From assembly GCA_030278955.1 (NCBI GenBank), contig JAOANR010000012.1, positions 461,858-525,857 on the forward strand: DNA of 64,000 bases, in the 5' to 3' direction. The notes below the pieces were generated by a model, which saw only the letters and a program-made list of their open reading frames with translations, was not told the DNA's origin and made no database searches. Below, in pieces: positions 11,885 through 24,351 of the stretch. The position numbers were made by a program, and so were the translations under genes. How positions within the stretch are numbered: the stretch's first letter is position 1; every line of letters starts with the position of its first letter. Origin of the DNA: Hygrophila difformis (taxonomy: Eukaryota; Streptophyta; Magnoliopsida; Lamiales; Acanthaceae).

Positions 11885-14408
11885 CTTCAGGATATAGCTT
11901 TTCTGTGACAAGAAAAGCTTCTTCTGATCTCTATCTCGATAGATCTCCCTCCCCAGAATTTTCTGCGCTGCACCCAAATCCTTCATGTCGAACTCTGCAC
12001 TCAGTAGACCCTTCAATTTCTGAATATCGGCCTTGTTCCGTGCAGCAATGAGCATATCATCTACATACAAAAGCAAATAGATGATCGAACCATCTTCCAA
12101 ATTCTTGTGATAAAGACAGTAATCATATGGACTTCTGTTGCAGCCAAGCTCAACCATATAGCTATCAAATCTTTTGTACCACTGTCTTGAGATTACTTCA
12201 GACCATATAATGGTCTCTTCAATTTGCAAACATGGTTTTCTTTTCCTGGTACAAGAAAACCTTCAGGCTGAGACATATAGATCTCCTCCTCCAATTCCCC
12301 ATGAAGAAAGGCTGTCTTCACATCTAGTTGTTCGAGCTCCAGATCCTGATGCGCTACCATAGCCAACAAGACACGAATGGAAGTGTGTCTGACCACATGT
12401 GACAAAATCTCGTTGTAATCAACTCCTTCCCTCTGAGTAAATCCTCTTGCAACTAGTCGGGCTTTATATCGTATGCCCTCAGCTGGTGAAATACCTTCAT
12501 TTCTTTTGAATATCCATTTGCAAGTAACGATCTTCCTTTCAAGTGGTTGTTTGACTAGCTCCCAAGTGTCGTTCTTATGTAACGACTCCATTTCATCTCC
12601 CATTGCAGCAAGCCACTGGACAGACTCGCCACATGATACGGCTTCTTTGTAAGTGGAGGGCTCAGATTAATTTAAATCTTCAGCTGTTTGTAGAGCATAG
12701 CAGACAAAATCTTGATATCTGCTAGGAGGTTGAACTCCTACCCTTCTAGCACGATCATAAGCAATTCCTTGCTTCTGCACATCAGTTTAACTCGATGGTA
12801 GGTTGGTTTCAGGTGGCTCAACTTCGGTTGATTGATTGGAATCAAAATGCACTTCCGGCTCTTGCTCAACCTCTCGTTGTTCATCTGAATCATCGGGTGA
12901 AAGTTGAATCTCCACCTTACTATCAGCACCCGAATTTTCTAAGACATTCACCACCTTCGTAGGCAGATTGAGGATATAATTCTCGTCAAACACCACACTT
13001 CTGCTCAATATAACTCTTTTCTCAGAAGGTGACCAAATTCTGAATCCTTTGACTCCATCTCCATACCCTACGAAAATGCCCTTCTTTGCTCTGGGCTCCA
13101 GTTTTCCCATGCTTATGTGATAATAAGCCGCACATCCAAAAGATTTCAAATTCGAGTAATCATAGAAATTACCCGACCAAACCTCATAAGGAATCCGACA
13201 ATCAATTCCTGTATGAGGTCCCCGATTGATCCGAAAGCAAGCAGTTTTAACTGCTTCTGCCAAAAGCTCCTTGGCAATCCAGAATTTGAGAGCATGCAGC
13301 GTGCCCTCTCCAAAAGCGTCTGATTCATACGCTCTGCTACTCCATTTTGTTGTGGAGTGTTCCTGACTGGGTGATGCCGTGCAATTCCATTGTTCTTGCA
13401 GAACTCATTGAATTCCCTCGAACAGAATTCCAGACCATTATCAGTTCGAAGCCTTTTAATCTTCTTCTTGGTCTGGTTCTCTACCAACGCCTTCCACTGC
13501 TTGAATCTCAAGAAAGCTTCGCCCTTTTCCTTCATCATGATTACCCAAGTCATCCTTGAATAATCATCGATAATGGACAAAAAATATCTGCTTCCTCCAA
13601 GCGACTCAACTCGTGAAGGACCCCAACAGTCAGAATGAATGTAATCCAATGTCGACTTCGTTTTGTGAGTTGCCTTTCCAAATTTGGTACGATCTAATTT
13701 ACCAAATGTGCAGTGCTCACAGAACCCGAACTCAGCTAACTTGTGACCTTCAAGAAGACCACGACTTGACAGGATTTGCATTCCCCTCTGACTCATATGC
13801 CCAAGTCTAATATGCCATAGCTTGGACATATCAGAAGTATCAGCAACAGCAGCTATAGAATCTACTACAGTAGATCCCTGCACAACATACAGAGATCCAT
13901 GCAAGACTCCTTTCAAGACCACGGACGATCCCTTCATGATGTAGAGTTCTCCATGCCCCCCTTCGTATCTGAAACCCTTATTGTCAAGGACTCTTAAGGA
14001 TATCAGATTCTTCTTCAGCTTTGGAACATGTCTGACATCGTGCAGAGTTGCAATTTCACTGCCATGTGTTCTAAGCTTGATAGAACCAATCCCAGATGTC
14101 TTACAAACATAATCATTTGCCATAAAAACATTTCCTTCATCGACTGGTTCGTAGCTCGAAAACCACTCTTTGTTAGGACACATGTGGTATGATGCTCCAG
14201 AATCAAGAACCCATACATCATCTTGCGATGGCTGCACACTTGTGACCAAAGCCAAATGATCCTCTGGATCTGTATCGCCGTTGACCGCAACAGAGACAGA
14301 CTCTAGTTGCGCTCCCTGTTGTTGCTTCATCATCATCTTGGGACACTGGGCAATGCCCTTTCTCTTTACAATAGTTGCAGACATCACCTGGCTTGGGACC
14401 TTTAACAA
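11885..14408 (-). pseudogene. Copia pol: protease, integrase and reverse transcriptase, degenerate
   Basis: Reading leftward from 14408: the end of the zinc knuckle in a shifted frame, protease (VWVLDSGASYHMCP), GAG-pre-integrase (LWHIRLGHMSQRGMQILSSRG) with the HHCC residues, and the integrase core with Asp in DYIHSDCWGPS, Asp in RTDNGLEF and the Glu of NGVAERMNQ. The frame then shifts near 13200-13260 and continues as YEVWSGNFYDYSNLKSFGCA to a stop at 12787. RT follows in 12603-11885 (KARLVARGFTQREGVDYNEI, FLHGELEEEIYMSQPEGF, LLLYVDDMLIAARN), with another frame change near 12200. RT is then cut by the chromovirus and continues at 626. Several lesions make it non-coding. Confidence 0.92.
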
Positions 14409-15078
14409 AAGACTTTGTCTTCTTCTGTTTTACAGATTTTCCATGTCCCTTACCACTGCTAACAACAAGCCCAGCAGCCTGATCATCTACATTACTCGAA
14501 GATGGCTTATGGCGTAATTCCCTACTATGCAGAGCAGCACGTACATCTTCTAAACTGACAGTATCTTTACCAACTATAAATGATTGTGCAAAATTTTCAA
14601 ATGATAGTGGTAAAGATACTAATAATATTAATGCATCATCTTCATCTTCAATAACAACATCAATATTACGCAACTCCAGCAATATAGTATTTAATCTATC
14701 AAGATGGTCTCGAAGAGATGTACCTTCTTGCATCTGTAGGCTGAACAAACGTTGCTTTAGTAGCAACTTATTGGTTAAAGACTTCGTCATGTAAAGACTT
14801 TCGAGTTTTAACCATAAACCAGACGCCTTTGTCTCCGTTGCAACTTCGGTAAAGACATTATCTGCCAAGCACAGTAAGATGGTTGAATGAGCCTTCTCCT
14901 CCAGGCTCACCATCTCAGCATTATCTGGATCTACCTTTTCTTTTAATAGAGCCCACAGGCCTTGTTGCTTTAACAAAGCCCGCATTTTGATTTGCCATAG
15001 GCTAAAATTTTTTCTCCCTGTTAACTTATCAACCTTAATATTTATGGCTGACAATTTGCTAACAAGAGGTACAAACAA
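14345..15078 (-). pseudogene. Copia gag with frameshift in the zinc knuckle
   Basis: Gag starts at the ATG at 15078. It has a UBN2/Retrotran_gag-type domain (GRKNFSLWQIKMRALLKQQG, SLEEKAHSTILLCLADNV, EGTSLRDHLDRLNTILLELR) and a C-terminal CCHC knuckle beginning CNYCKEKGH. The frame is lost inside the knuckle, and the remaining residues are read in the frame that leads into protease. One indel therefore separates gag from pol. Gag would form the virus-like particle and bind RNA through the knuckle. Confidence 0.88.
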
Positions 15079-15165
15079 GGCTCACAAAAGGGTAGCTTAA
15101 CCGAGATGCATTTCTGATATGGAAGATCAGATTAACTGCGACCACAGAGCATACTACGCAATCAA

Positions 15166-15178
15166 GGCTCTGATACCA
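15166..15178 (-). other. Primer binding site, tRNA-iMet type (Copia)
   Basis: On the minus strand TGGTATCAGAGCC lies three bases inside the 5' LTR boundary, matching the initiator tRNA-Met 3' end. Confidence 0.92.
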
Positions 15179-15181
15179 GTT

Positions 15182-15638
15182 TGTTGCGGAAGTGTACCCA
15201 AATTAGCCAAATGTAGCAAAATAAACAGACACAGAGAATTTACGTGGTTCGGCCAAATCGACCTACGTCCACAGGCAAAAGGAGAAACAAATTTTCACTA
15301 TGAGGGGAAATATTACAAAGGGGTTTGGACAATAATTTCCCGACCCACAAAACCCACTCAACAAATGTAGACTCCTCACAAGGAAAGCCTACCAAAACAC
15401 CTAAGACTCTATGGGCCAAATCTCTCAATTTGCCCACTATTTATGAGCAGAAGACTGATGCTTTATCTGCCTTTCTCTCTTGTGTTGATGTATTTTCCTT
15501 CAGAAGTAATGCCTGTATTTATAGGCAAAATAGCAGACGGGGTTTCTGCAATCATCAATGTGGGATGGCTGTCATCATTAATGCTTCACCTAAAAACGTG
15601 TCTGCCTATACCACAAGTGGGAGGCACCACACCCAACA
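15182..15638 (-). repeat. Copia 5' LTR (457 bp)
   Basis: Delimited by the PBS on the left and by the switch to host pseudogene sequence on the right. In element orientation it begins TGTTGGGTGTGGTGCC and ends CTTCCGCAACA. The partner LTR is off-window, so the boundary rests on the TG...CA termini and the PBS. The likely 5-bp target duplication on this side is TAAGA at 15639-15643. Confidence 0.82.
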
Positions 15639-15653
15639 TAAGAAAATGGATAT

Positions 15654-18127
15654 TCACCCTTTCCTGTGTGAATCTACCAGCCTCTTTGCTATACAGTAAG
15701 CAGTTGACTGGATGGTGATAATTGGATTGACACCAATAGCACTAGGAAGAACACTCCCATCACACACGTACAATCCCTTTGCTTCCCAACACTCCCCATT
15801 CTCATCTACACCTCTATTTTCCTTCTCTCTCCCCATTCTGCAGCTCCCCATCTGATGTGCGGACCCAAGCATGGCCCAAATCTCGGATTTTGACCATGGC
15901 CCTCCCGACACAGTCAGACGGTCCACAAACTCCTCCAGCTCCGCAGCATCGGTTCCCTCGCACCTAATTCTCTGTCCATCACTTCTGAATGTGCCCACCT
16001 CTTCAGCTCCGGCTTCAATAAGGATCCTCAATGCCCGTCTCAGCCCAATTGTCAAATTCTCCTTGTCCAGACCGCTCAGCCTGTATATTACATGCCCTTC
16101 TTCCATGATATACCCTGACCCTTGATCCATGCACAATGCAAATAACACTGTTGTCCGGGAGTATTTCCTCATTCGGTCGTTCATGTCCTGCATTGAAACC
16201 CAAGAGCAGAGGACTGAGAATGAACCGGGCCCAAGTGATGCAACCTCGATTATAGCCTAGCCTGGGTGCTTGATTCTTGAGCAGGTTGGACCTTGTGGAG
16301 TGATGTGAGGATTCCTCCCTCAAAGTTTCTACCTTTGAGCTGTGTTTGTGGTGACGATGAGTCCGGGAAGTATCCCCAGGCGAATGTGACTGGTTGGAGG
16401 TGCAGATTCCTGCCAATGTTCTTGTTCTCTAAACCACTGGACACCAATAATGGAGGATTAAGGAGTGCGCCACAGGCAGAAACTGTTGCCCGTGCTCTTA
16501 TGTGGAGTTTTTTTAATGATATCCTTGTTTTCAGCAGTAGCAATCACTCCGATGCATATCTTCCTGCCTTTTTTGTTGCTTGCCAGGATGAATTTGTTCG
16601 CTTTACATCCGGCTAAGATCACTGTGTCGTTATCCACAGCATCAAGAAGCCAGGTTTTCTCAATGCCCCTTTTGTCCCCCCTTCTGCAGCCATAGCAACA
16701 AGAACTGCAATAGTGATCTGCCGATAAATTTCTAGGGACCCGATCAACTTTCAGGCCAAGATTTTCGCAGCCCTTCCGCAGGACTTGATTCTGGAACCCT
16801 TCTTAGATGCAAGCACTGGTAACACCAATCATTTCACAAACAGTATCCATAGCCAACTGATAATCAGGCATACCAAATAGAGGTATCTCTGCAGATCATT
16901 CTTTGAGAACTTGGTCAGGTGTGTTCTTATGCAGGCAGACCAGTTTATTGAGGAGCCACCACCCACGCATGTCCCTGCCATGATCAGTACTTTTCCATCC
17001 TGAGTCGTCAGCATCCCACCCGACTCGTACAGTTGAGACATGGAAGGCCCTTCAAGACCTGAATAATTTTGAGGCAAAAAGAAGTGACCCTTCTCAAGGA
17101 CTAGGACTTTGTGGCCTGATTTCGCAAGAAGTGCTGCAGGAACTCCTCCTCCACAGCCGGATCCCACAATTACCACATCACATTCAATCTTATAGATGCC
17201 GTCGTTACTTGGATCCTCTGTCACATGTACTTTTTTCCGGATCAAGGATTCTTTGAGAGATGTTTCATCTTCGGCCATAAGCTCGATTATACCTTTCTCG
17301 AGCGACCTTTCCCCGTCCTTTGCCTTTTTGGGCTCGACCGCCTCTACGTCGTATCCAATTGCTTCCCAGGCAGGGTTACTTGAATTAACATCAGTCTGCA
17401 GCAAAGCCAGAAATGCTCCTCAGGCTCAGAGACTAAAGTTGTAAGATAAATTCGAACAAATTTAGTATGATCCGGTATTAATTAACTGCATCAGCCATCA
17501 AACACAATAATTCATGACGTTCAAACAATGTTCTATAAATTATTCCCCCTTCATCATCATTACCATCATCTCATTTTGCTTTTGTGTGAATCAAATTATT
17601 AAAATTAAAAGGTCCTAACTTTTAACTTTCCAAACAATGATAAATACATGTATAAAATTGAGGTTTATTAGAAAATTTACCCAAGTGAAAAAAACAAAGA
17701 GGGTCATGACTTTGAGCAACAAAAGAGTAATCCTGGGGGCAGCAGAAAAGTTTCCCTCGACCAATTCTGAAGGATAGCTTCCCTCTCGTGAACGGGCAGG
17801 TCACAAAACCTATGCACAAATGGCCACTTCCACTGCAAACAAATCCTCCCACAAACTATAAGTAGAAGCTCAACACAATAATCAGTATCAACACCGCCTT
17901 GTCCATTCCTCTCTTCACCATTAGCTCAGCCACCTAGTTAGGGAAATCTGGAATGATAATCTTGGAGCTGGTGGTAGTGAGGCCGAGGGGAGGAACGAGG
18001 TCCTGACAAATGGCTGCCAGTGATTGGATCTGGGATGAGAGAAGCCATGGGTGCCGGTGCAGCTTGAAGTTGAAGAGGAGAAACCCAAGCCTCCCATCAA
18101 CAGAGGATGGATCTTTTCTGAATTCAT
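15654..18127 (-). pseudogene. Long-chain fatty alcohol oxidase (FAO, GMC family) pseudogene
   Basis: Minus-strand fragments match plant FAO from end to end. The N terminus (MNSEKIHPLLMGG) starts at 18127. A middle part including a KWPF-type membrane region lies at 17690-17870, with a likely intron between about 17680 and 17405. Exon 2 has the FAD-binding motif DVVIVGSGCGGGVPAALLAK and the GMC motif TCVGGGSSINWSACI (17404-16900). The C-terminal part ends in [12 protein letters not shown] and [17 protein letters not shown] with a stop at 15654. Functional FAO oxidises long-chain alcohols to aldehydes using O2. Here there are stops near 16900 and 16805 and frameshifts near 16930, 16520 and 16200, so it cannot encode a full protein. 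A Copia element lies just past its stop and a Sirevirus just beyond its 5' end. Confidence 0.88.
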
Positions 18128-18250
18128 TATTATCCCCTTAGACACTGTTCAGCTCACTGGAAAGCCGCAACAATAGAAAGTAGTGCTAACTGGAGTAGTA
18201 GTATACACTTGTTTATGTAACGTACAAATATTTATGCAGTTTGTCACTTT

Positions 18251-18255
18251 GTCCC
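18251..18255. repeat. Target-site duplication of the Sirevirus, left copy
   Basis: GTCCC at 18251-18255 and ATCCC at 26827-26831 flank the Sirevirus LTR ends, differing at one base. Confidence 0.75.
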
Positions 18256-19033
18256 TGTTAGGGTTATTTTGTGCAGAGTTGTTGTTTGACTGTTGTTCAG
18301 ACTATTCATCAACAACGAAGCTAATCTGAGCAGGTGTGCCAGCTGCAGTTTGTTACAACTTATTAGTGAACGGTTATTTGCGAATCTTTCTAGAAGATTC
18401 TCGTGCATTCTGATGGAATAACCATCTCACATGCTTTACATTGTTATATATATGTGAGATCATCATTTGTACTTAGTTTAGAGAGATCATTCATAGATTC
18501 ACATATATCTTTTGCTTTGAGTGTTGCATAGTGGTTACTTGATGAGAGTAATTTCTTTGTAATTTTGTATTTGAATTGCTTGTAAATGAGGAGACATTGA
18601 GATGCTCTTCATCTTCGTCGGAAGCATTGCGATGCTCTTTACTGGAGAAGGTTCGTCGAGATGATCGAAAAAGCTGTAAACCGAATGGAAGCCGTTGCAG
18701 CAAGCATAATCACTCTCAGGTTGAATAAGGTGAAGTCACAGCGGTTGAAGTGTGGTTGATACACTTGCCGGACTACTGGTCGTGTTCCAGTAACCAAGTT
18801 TAACTTGTGTTGAGGTTTGATTGCTCTTGTGCTTTGGCTGTCCATTGGTTTATTTGGTTTTGGTGATTAGTAAGATGAACCTGGCTTGGTATGCCCCGAG
18901 CTGTAGATCGTATGATCGAACTGGGTAAACAACTTGTTGTGTTGGTTTGTTTACTGCTTTAGTTAATTCCGCATAGTTAATACAACACACAAACTATGTT
19001 TGCTCATAAGAACATATTAGACTGGGACAAACA
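18256..19033 (+). repeat. Sirevirus 5' LTR (778 bp)
   Basis: Begins TGTTAGGGTTATTTTG and ends GGGACAAACA. It is repeated at 26065-26826 with scattered substitutions and small indels, including about 10 bp missing near 26358 in the other copy. Confidence 0.94.
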
Positions 19034-19035
19034 AG

Positions 19036-19047
19036 TGGTATCAGAGC
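19036..19047 (+). other. Primer binding site, tRNA-iMet type (Sirevirus)
   Basis: TGGTATCAGAGC two bases after the 5' LTR matches the initiator tRNA-Met 3' end. Confidence 0.93.
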
Positions 19048-19094
19048 GAATCCAGTGCTCTAGCGTAATTGAGTAGATCAGATCTGTTTGGAAG

Positions 19095-20820
19095 ATGAGC
19101 AATAAGGAAGGTTCTTCAGTTTCTCGTCCACCTTTGTTTGTTGGAACTGATTATAGCTATTGGAAAACGAGAATGAAGGCGTTCATAGCATCACTTGGTG
19201 AAGATGCTGATGAGGCAATTGAAACACGCTGGGAACAACCTACTAGACGAGTGACTCCAGCTAATGAAGATGATCCACCAACAACCAAACCTGCTACAAG
19301 AGTTGAGTTAACTGCTGCTGAAAGGAATGCTAAGCAAGGTAACTTTGCTGCTTTAAATGCTCTTTTTGCTGCTATGGATTCTACTCAGTATAGAATGATT
19401 TCGAACTTTACTACTGCTTATGATGCATGGAAAGCTTTAGAAATAGCGCATGAAGGTTCTGCTGATGTGAGAGCTACTAGACTACAACGTATTGAAACTC
19501 TTTGATAGCTTGTGTATGAGTGATGGTGAATCTATATCTGCTTATTATAGTAGATTTAAAGATGTTGTTAGTCATGCTTATTCTCTTGGTGCTCAGTGGG
19601 ATGAGAGAAAGCAAGTTAGGAAGTTGCTTAGAACGGTTTCTAAGAGATTTTATCCTAAGGTTGCTGCATTGGAAGAGTTAGACAAGGTTAACACCATTCC
19701 TCTAGAAGGCTTATATGGAATACTTCAGTCTTATGAATTGAATTACATAGAGAATGATACTTCTAAGAATATTGCTCTTAATGCTGAAAATAAGGTAGAT
19801 GACTTAGATGAAGATGAAGTTTCTTTTATTTCGAAAAGTGTATCTAAGATGCTGCGGGAAAGAAGAGCAAATTAGCTTCAGAATAAGAAATATCAGAACC
19901 GTAATCAGTCCGGTAAGCCAACAACAGATAAACAACCGACTGGTAATCGCATACAGAGTGATAAAAGCAAATATGACAAGAAGCAGAGAAAGTCTAGGGA
20001 CTTTATGAAACCATATGCTTTTTCTGATTTACAGTGTTATGAGTGCAATGGAACAGGTCACATTAGGATTGAGTGCCCTACTGCTAAGAGAAGAGAAGGA
20101 AAGGCACTACAAGTTTCTTTGACAGATGATGAGGATGAAAATCAGTCAGAAGAACAACACAGTGATTCAGAAGTTGTTGCTTTCACTTTACAGGAGGCAT
20201 CCAAATCAGTTGGAAATGGTAGTATTGTTGAATCTTCACATGGTAATAGTAATCTCACAGATGATTCTGACAGTGAAGAAGATGAGGAATTCGAAAAATT
20301 TTATGAAGCCTATGAATTTCTGAAAGGAGAATTTTCAGTTGCTGTGAAGGAAAACAAGAAGTTGTTGAAACAACTTATTGACACCGGAATTCTATTGGAT
20401 AAAACTTCTGAGCAAAAGAAGTTACTTAAAGAGGAACTTGAGACTTTAAGAAAGCGATATGATTGTTTATTTCTTGAGAAGGAAAAAGTCTTAAAGGATC
20501 TTGAGCTACTGAAAGTTGAATTTGATGCAGTTAAAGTTAAATCTAATCAGCTTCAAGCTAAGAATCAGGAATTCCAGAGACTTTTCAAAGGGAAAGGAAA
20601 ACTCGACGATGTTCTTGCGTTGGGAAAACAACCGAAAGACTTCACTGGTATTGGTTTTTAAGGGAAAAAGTCAGATAATCAGAGGAAGTTTGTTAGTGGT
20701 GGTTTTCTTCAGCAGACTCCGAAGGTCAATGTACAGGTTTCAGATTCAGAATCTAAGATCAGAGATTGTGCGTACTGCAGACTACTTGGTCACAACGCAG
20801 ATACTTGTTTGAGGATAGTC
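19095..20820 (+). pseudogene. Sirevirus gag, degenerate
   Basis: The ATG at 19095 opens MSNKEGSSVSRPPLFVGTDY, a typical Copia gag start (FVGTDYSYWKTRMKAFI). The frame shifts at about 19490-19505 and continues (SISAYYSRFKDVVSHAYSLG). A TAG at 19873 and a TAA at 20659 interrupt the second frame. Two zinc knuckles are visible, CYECNGTGHIRIEC near 20035 and CAYCRLLGHNADTC near 20770, separated by an acidic and coiled-coil region rich in E, K and L (20230-20600). A long Gag with a second knuckle is usual in Sireviruses. Confidence 0.88.
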
Positions 20821-23800
20821 AGAAACTTAATGCGTGGTAATGTTGTCGTCTGGCCATCAGATGAATTACAGAAGAAAATTAAGTTACAGAAAGTTTGGGT
20901 TAGAAAGCGATTTCAGTCGAAATGCCTTGTGGTTCTTTCACTTCGAAAAGATAGTGAAAGGTGGTACTTTGACTTAGGATGTTCACGTCACATGACAGGT
21001 CAAAAGGAGCTTTTAACAAACTTTGAAGGTAGTGATTGTGGAGATGTTATTTTTGGTGATGGAGTTCGAAGTAGAATTTCAGGTTTTGGAAACGTTAAAG
21101 ATGACAGTCTATCTCAGTTATGTTCAGTTTACTTTTTTGAAGGTTTGACAACAAATCTCATCTCGATAAGTCAACTATGTGATGATGATAATCGTGTGGA
21201 ATTCACGAAGAATTTTTGTAGAGTTTTCAATTAAGCAAATGCATGTGTGATGATTGGAAATAGATCAAAGAACAACTGCTATGTTCTGAAGAAGGAAGTT
21301 CAACATGCCTTATTATCTAAGAATGATTTAACAACTCTTTGGCATCAAAGACTTGGTCACATGAATTTTAGAAATTTGCAGAAGATTAGTTGTTCAGGTG
21401 TTGTCAGAGGAATGCCCCGACTACCGAGTAACATGGATATGATCTGTGGTGGTTGCTCGAAGGGAAAACAGACTAAGGTACAACATAAGAAGATTGATGA
21501 GCCGCTTACTTCACGTTGTTCGGAACTTCTTCATATGGATCTGATGGGTCCATCTGAAATTGAGAGCTTAACGGGAAGGAAGTACATCTTTGTGTGTGTA
21601 GATGATTTCTCACGCTACACTTGGGTAGAGTTTTTGAGATCGAAGGATGAAACCTTTGATGTTTTTGAGAAGTTATGTCTGAGACTTATGACAGAAAAAC
21701 AACAGAAAATGATTAGAATTCGAACCGATCATTGAAGAGAATTTGAGAATTCAAGGTTTGAAGATTTTTGCAAAGTGCATGGGATTAGTCATGAGTTTTC
21801 AGCTCCCAGAACACCACAACAAAATGGTGTAGCAGAGAGAAAGAACAGGACATTGCAAGAAATGGCGAGATCTATGTTGCATGCATCTACGTTGTCCAAG
21901 GGTTTTTGGGCCGAAGCTATGAATACTGCTTGTCACATTGTTAACAGGGTGTATCTATGACCACAGACTAACTTCACTTCTTATCAAATTTTTGGAATGA
22001 AAGGAGTCCGAGTGTTAAATACTTTCATATCTTTGGATGCAAGTGTCATGTTCTAAAGGATAGAACACCATTGAAGAAATTTGATTCTAAATCCGAAGAA
22101 GGATGGTTCCTTGGTTATTCTTCAAATCTAGAGTTTTTAGAGTTTATTTGAAAGATTCAAAGAAGGTTATTGAGTCCATCAATGTTGTTTTTGAGGATGT
22201 TGGACCACTTGAGAAAGACAGATAATGATCACGAGTTGATGGTGAAACTTCAGATTGATCAAAAAGAGAGCAATCGTGATGAAGTTGCTCAAGATATTGA
22301 TAATAATAGAGAGGTTGAGGATGGTAATACTGAGGTTGCTGAAACATCGGATCAACAACCATCTCAGGCTGAAACAGAAAGGAGATGAGGTCCAAAGCCA
22401 GGACCAAGAACTCTTAAACATCATTCATCTCAGGATATCATTGGTGATCCAACAACTCAGAGGCAAACTCGAAATAAGCAAATTGATTTCAGAGATCTTG
22501 CTGGATTTAATTGCTTTATATCAAAGATTGAGCCAAAAGATGTAAAGGAGGCTTTGCAAGATGAATATTGGGTTGCTGCTATGCAGGATGAACTACTACA
22601 ATTTGAGCGGAATGAAGTTTGGGAGTTGGTTAAACAACCTGCTGACATCAATGTGATTGGTACTAAATAGGTTTATAAGAATAAATCTGATGAGAAAGGG
22701 AACATTGTTCGTAACAAGGCTAGATTGGTTGCACAGGGTTTTACTCAAATTGAGAGTCTTGATTATGATGAAACTTTTGCACCGGTAGCAAGGATGGAGG
22801 CCGTACGAATGATGTTGGCAATAGCTTTTTCTATGAACTTTAAGCTGTTTCAAATGGATATCAAAACAGCATTTTTGAATGGAAGGATCAAAGAAGAGAT
22901 TTATGTTGCACAACCAAAGGGGTTCGAAGATCCAAAGTATCCTCAATATGTGTATAAAGTTAAAAGGGCTTTTTATGGATTACAACAGGCACCATGTGCG
23001 TCGTATGAACGACTGGCGAACTACCTGTTAGAAAATGAGTATATCAGAGGTTCAGTTGATAAAACGTTGTTTGTGAAACACAAGAACAACGATATTTTGG
23101 TAGCCCAAAAATCTATGTTGATGATATTATCTTTGGTTCGACTTCAGAGAAGTTAAAGACAGAATTTGTGGAAGCCATGAACTCTGAGTTTGAAATGAGT
23201 ATGCTTGGCGAGTTACATTATATCTTAGGATTTTCAAGTGCATCAAAAGGAAGATGGAATCTTTCTATGTCAAGAGAAATATGCTAGGAACATGATAAAG
23301 AAGTTTAATATGGAGGATTGCAAGGTGATTCGTACACCTATGGAACAACAGGTCAAACTCTCAAAGGAAGATATTGGAGCTAATGTTGATCAAAATTTGT
23401 ATAGAAGCATGATTGGAATCTTGCTTTACTTGACCGCTTCAAGGCCGGATATTTCCTTTAGTGTAGGAGTTTGTGCTCGATTTCAATGTGATCATAAGGA
23501 AACTCATTTGAAGGCAGTTAAAAGGATCATGCGGTATGTGAAAGGCACAGTTGGATTAGGTGTTTGCTATTCGAAAAGATCTACACTAGATCTAATTGGT
23601 TTCACTGATTCAGATTGGGCAGGATGTTGTGACGACCGCCGATCAACAACGGGAGGATGTTGTTATCTAGGAAATAACTTGGTGAGTTGGTACTCATGCA
23701 AACAAAACATTGTTGCTTTATCCATGGCAGAGGCTGAATATGTTGCTGCAACTTGTTTTTGTACACAATTATTATGGATGAGACAAATGCTAAAAGACTA

Positions 23801-24059
23801 TGGCATAATCAAGAGAGAATTCAAAGTTCTTTGTGATAATACAAGTGCTATATGTATTTCAAAGAATCCTGTTTACCACAGTCGTAGTAAACACATCGAT
23901 ATTCGATATCACTTCATAAGAGATTTAGTGGAGAATGAAGTTTGTAACATTGAACATGTTGGGTCGTCAGAACAGCTGGCTGACATCCTGACTAAATCAT
24001 TAGAGGCAGACATATTTGAAGGGCTCAGAAGGGAGTTGGGCCTTTGTAATCAGAATTAA
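20821..24059 (+). pseudogene. Sirevirus pol: protease, integrase, RT, RNase H, degenerate
   Basis: Protease reads WYFDLGCSRHMTGQ, where Ser after the catalytic Asp is replaced by Leu. GAG-pre-integrase (LWHQRLGHMNFRNLQKIS) and integrase (LLHMDLMGPSEIESLTGRKY, RIRTDH, APRTPQQNGVAERKNRTLQE) follow, broken by stops at 21232, 21733 and 21958 and a frameshift near 22000. RT runs from about 22500 to 23160 (ARLVAQGFTQ, FQMDIKTAFLNGRIKEEIYV) with a TAG at 22668 and a frameshift at the catalytic YVDD region near 23110. RNase H is open from 23238 to 24059 (FTDSDWAGCCDDRRSTTGGC, SMAEAEYVAATCF, DNTSAICISKNPV, KHIDIRYHFIRD). Confidence 0.9.
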
Positions 24060-24351
24060 AAATCATAAATCACATGGGCCGGTGATTAGAGAAGATTTGG
24101 CCCAAAAAGGAGAAGATTCTACGGATTTCAAATTGTTTTTGGATAGAGGTTTATAACTGATGGGACAGTTATAGCCTGCACGTCGTCATGATTGCAGAGA
24201 AACTGCAGAGACGTTTTGCAGACCACGATTGATTAATGCTACTTCTTTTCAGGGGGTTTTCGCAATGATAAAAGACAACATTCAGAAAGGTTTTGAAATA
24301 CTTTCCTCTTCACTATTGAAAGTTCATATTTCTGAAAAGTTTGAAGAAGAA

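Larger units (their letters stand above)
1..15638 (-). mobile_element. Tork/Tnt1-like Copia LTR retrotransposon, nested host of a chromovirus
   Basis: Copia element on the minus strand, read from its 5' LTR at the right (15182-15638) through PBS, gag, protease, integrase, reverse transcriptase and RNase H to the window edge. Its left (3') LTR lies outside the window. The body is split by the chromovirus at 627-11884; the two halves join in frame in the reverse transcriptase/RNase H linker once the 5-bp duplication is counted once. The order PR-INT-RT-RH marks it as Copia, and the integrase signature (TPQQNGVAERMNQTLLERAR) resembles Tnt1/Tork elements. The coding region has several frameshifts and stops, so it is not autonomous. 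It landed about ten bases downstream of the stop codon of the alcohol oxidase pseudogene. Confidence 0.93.
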
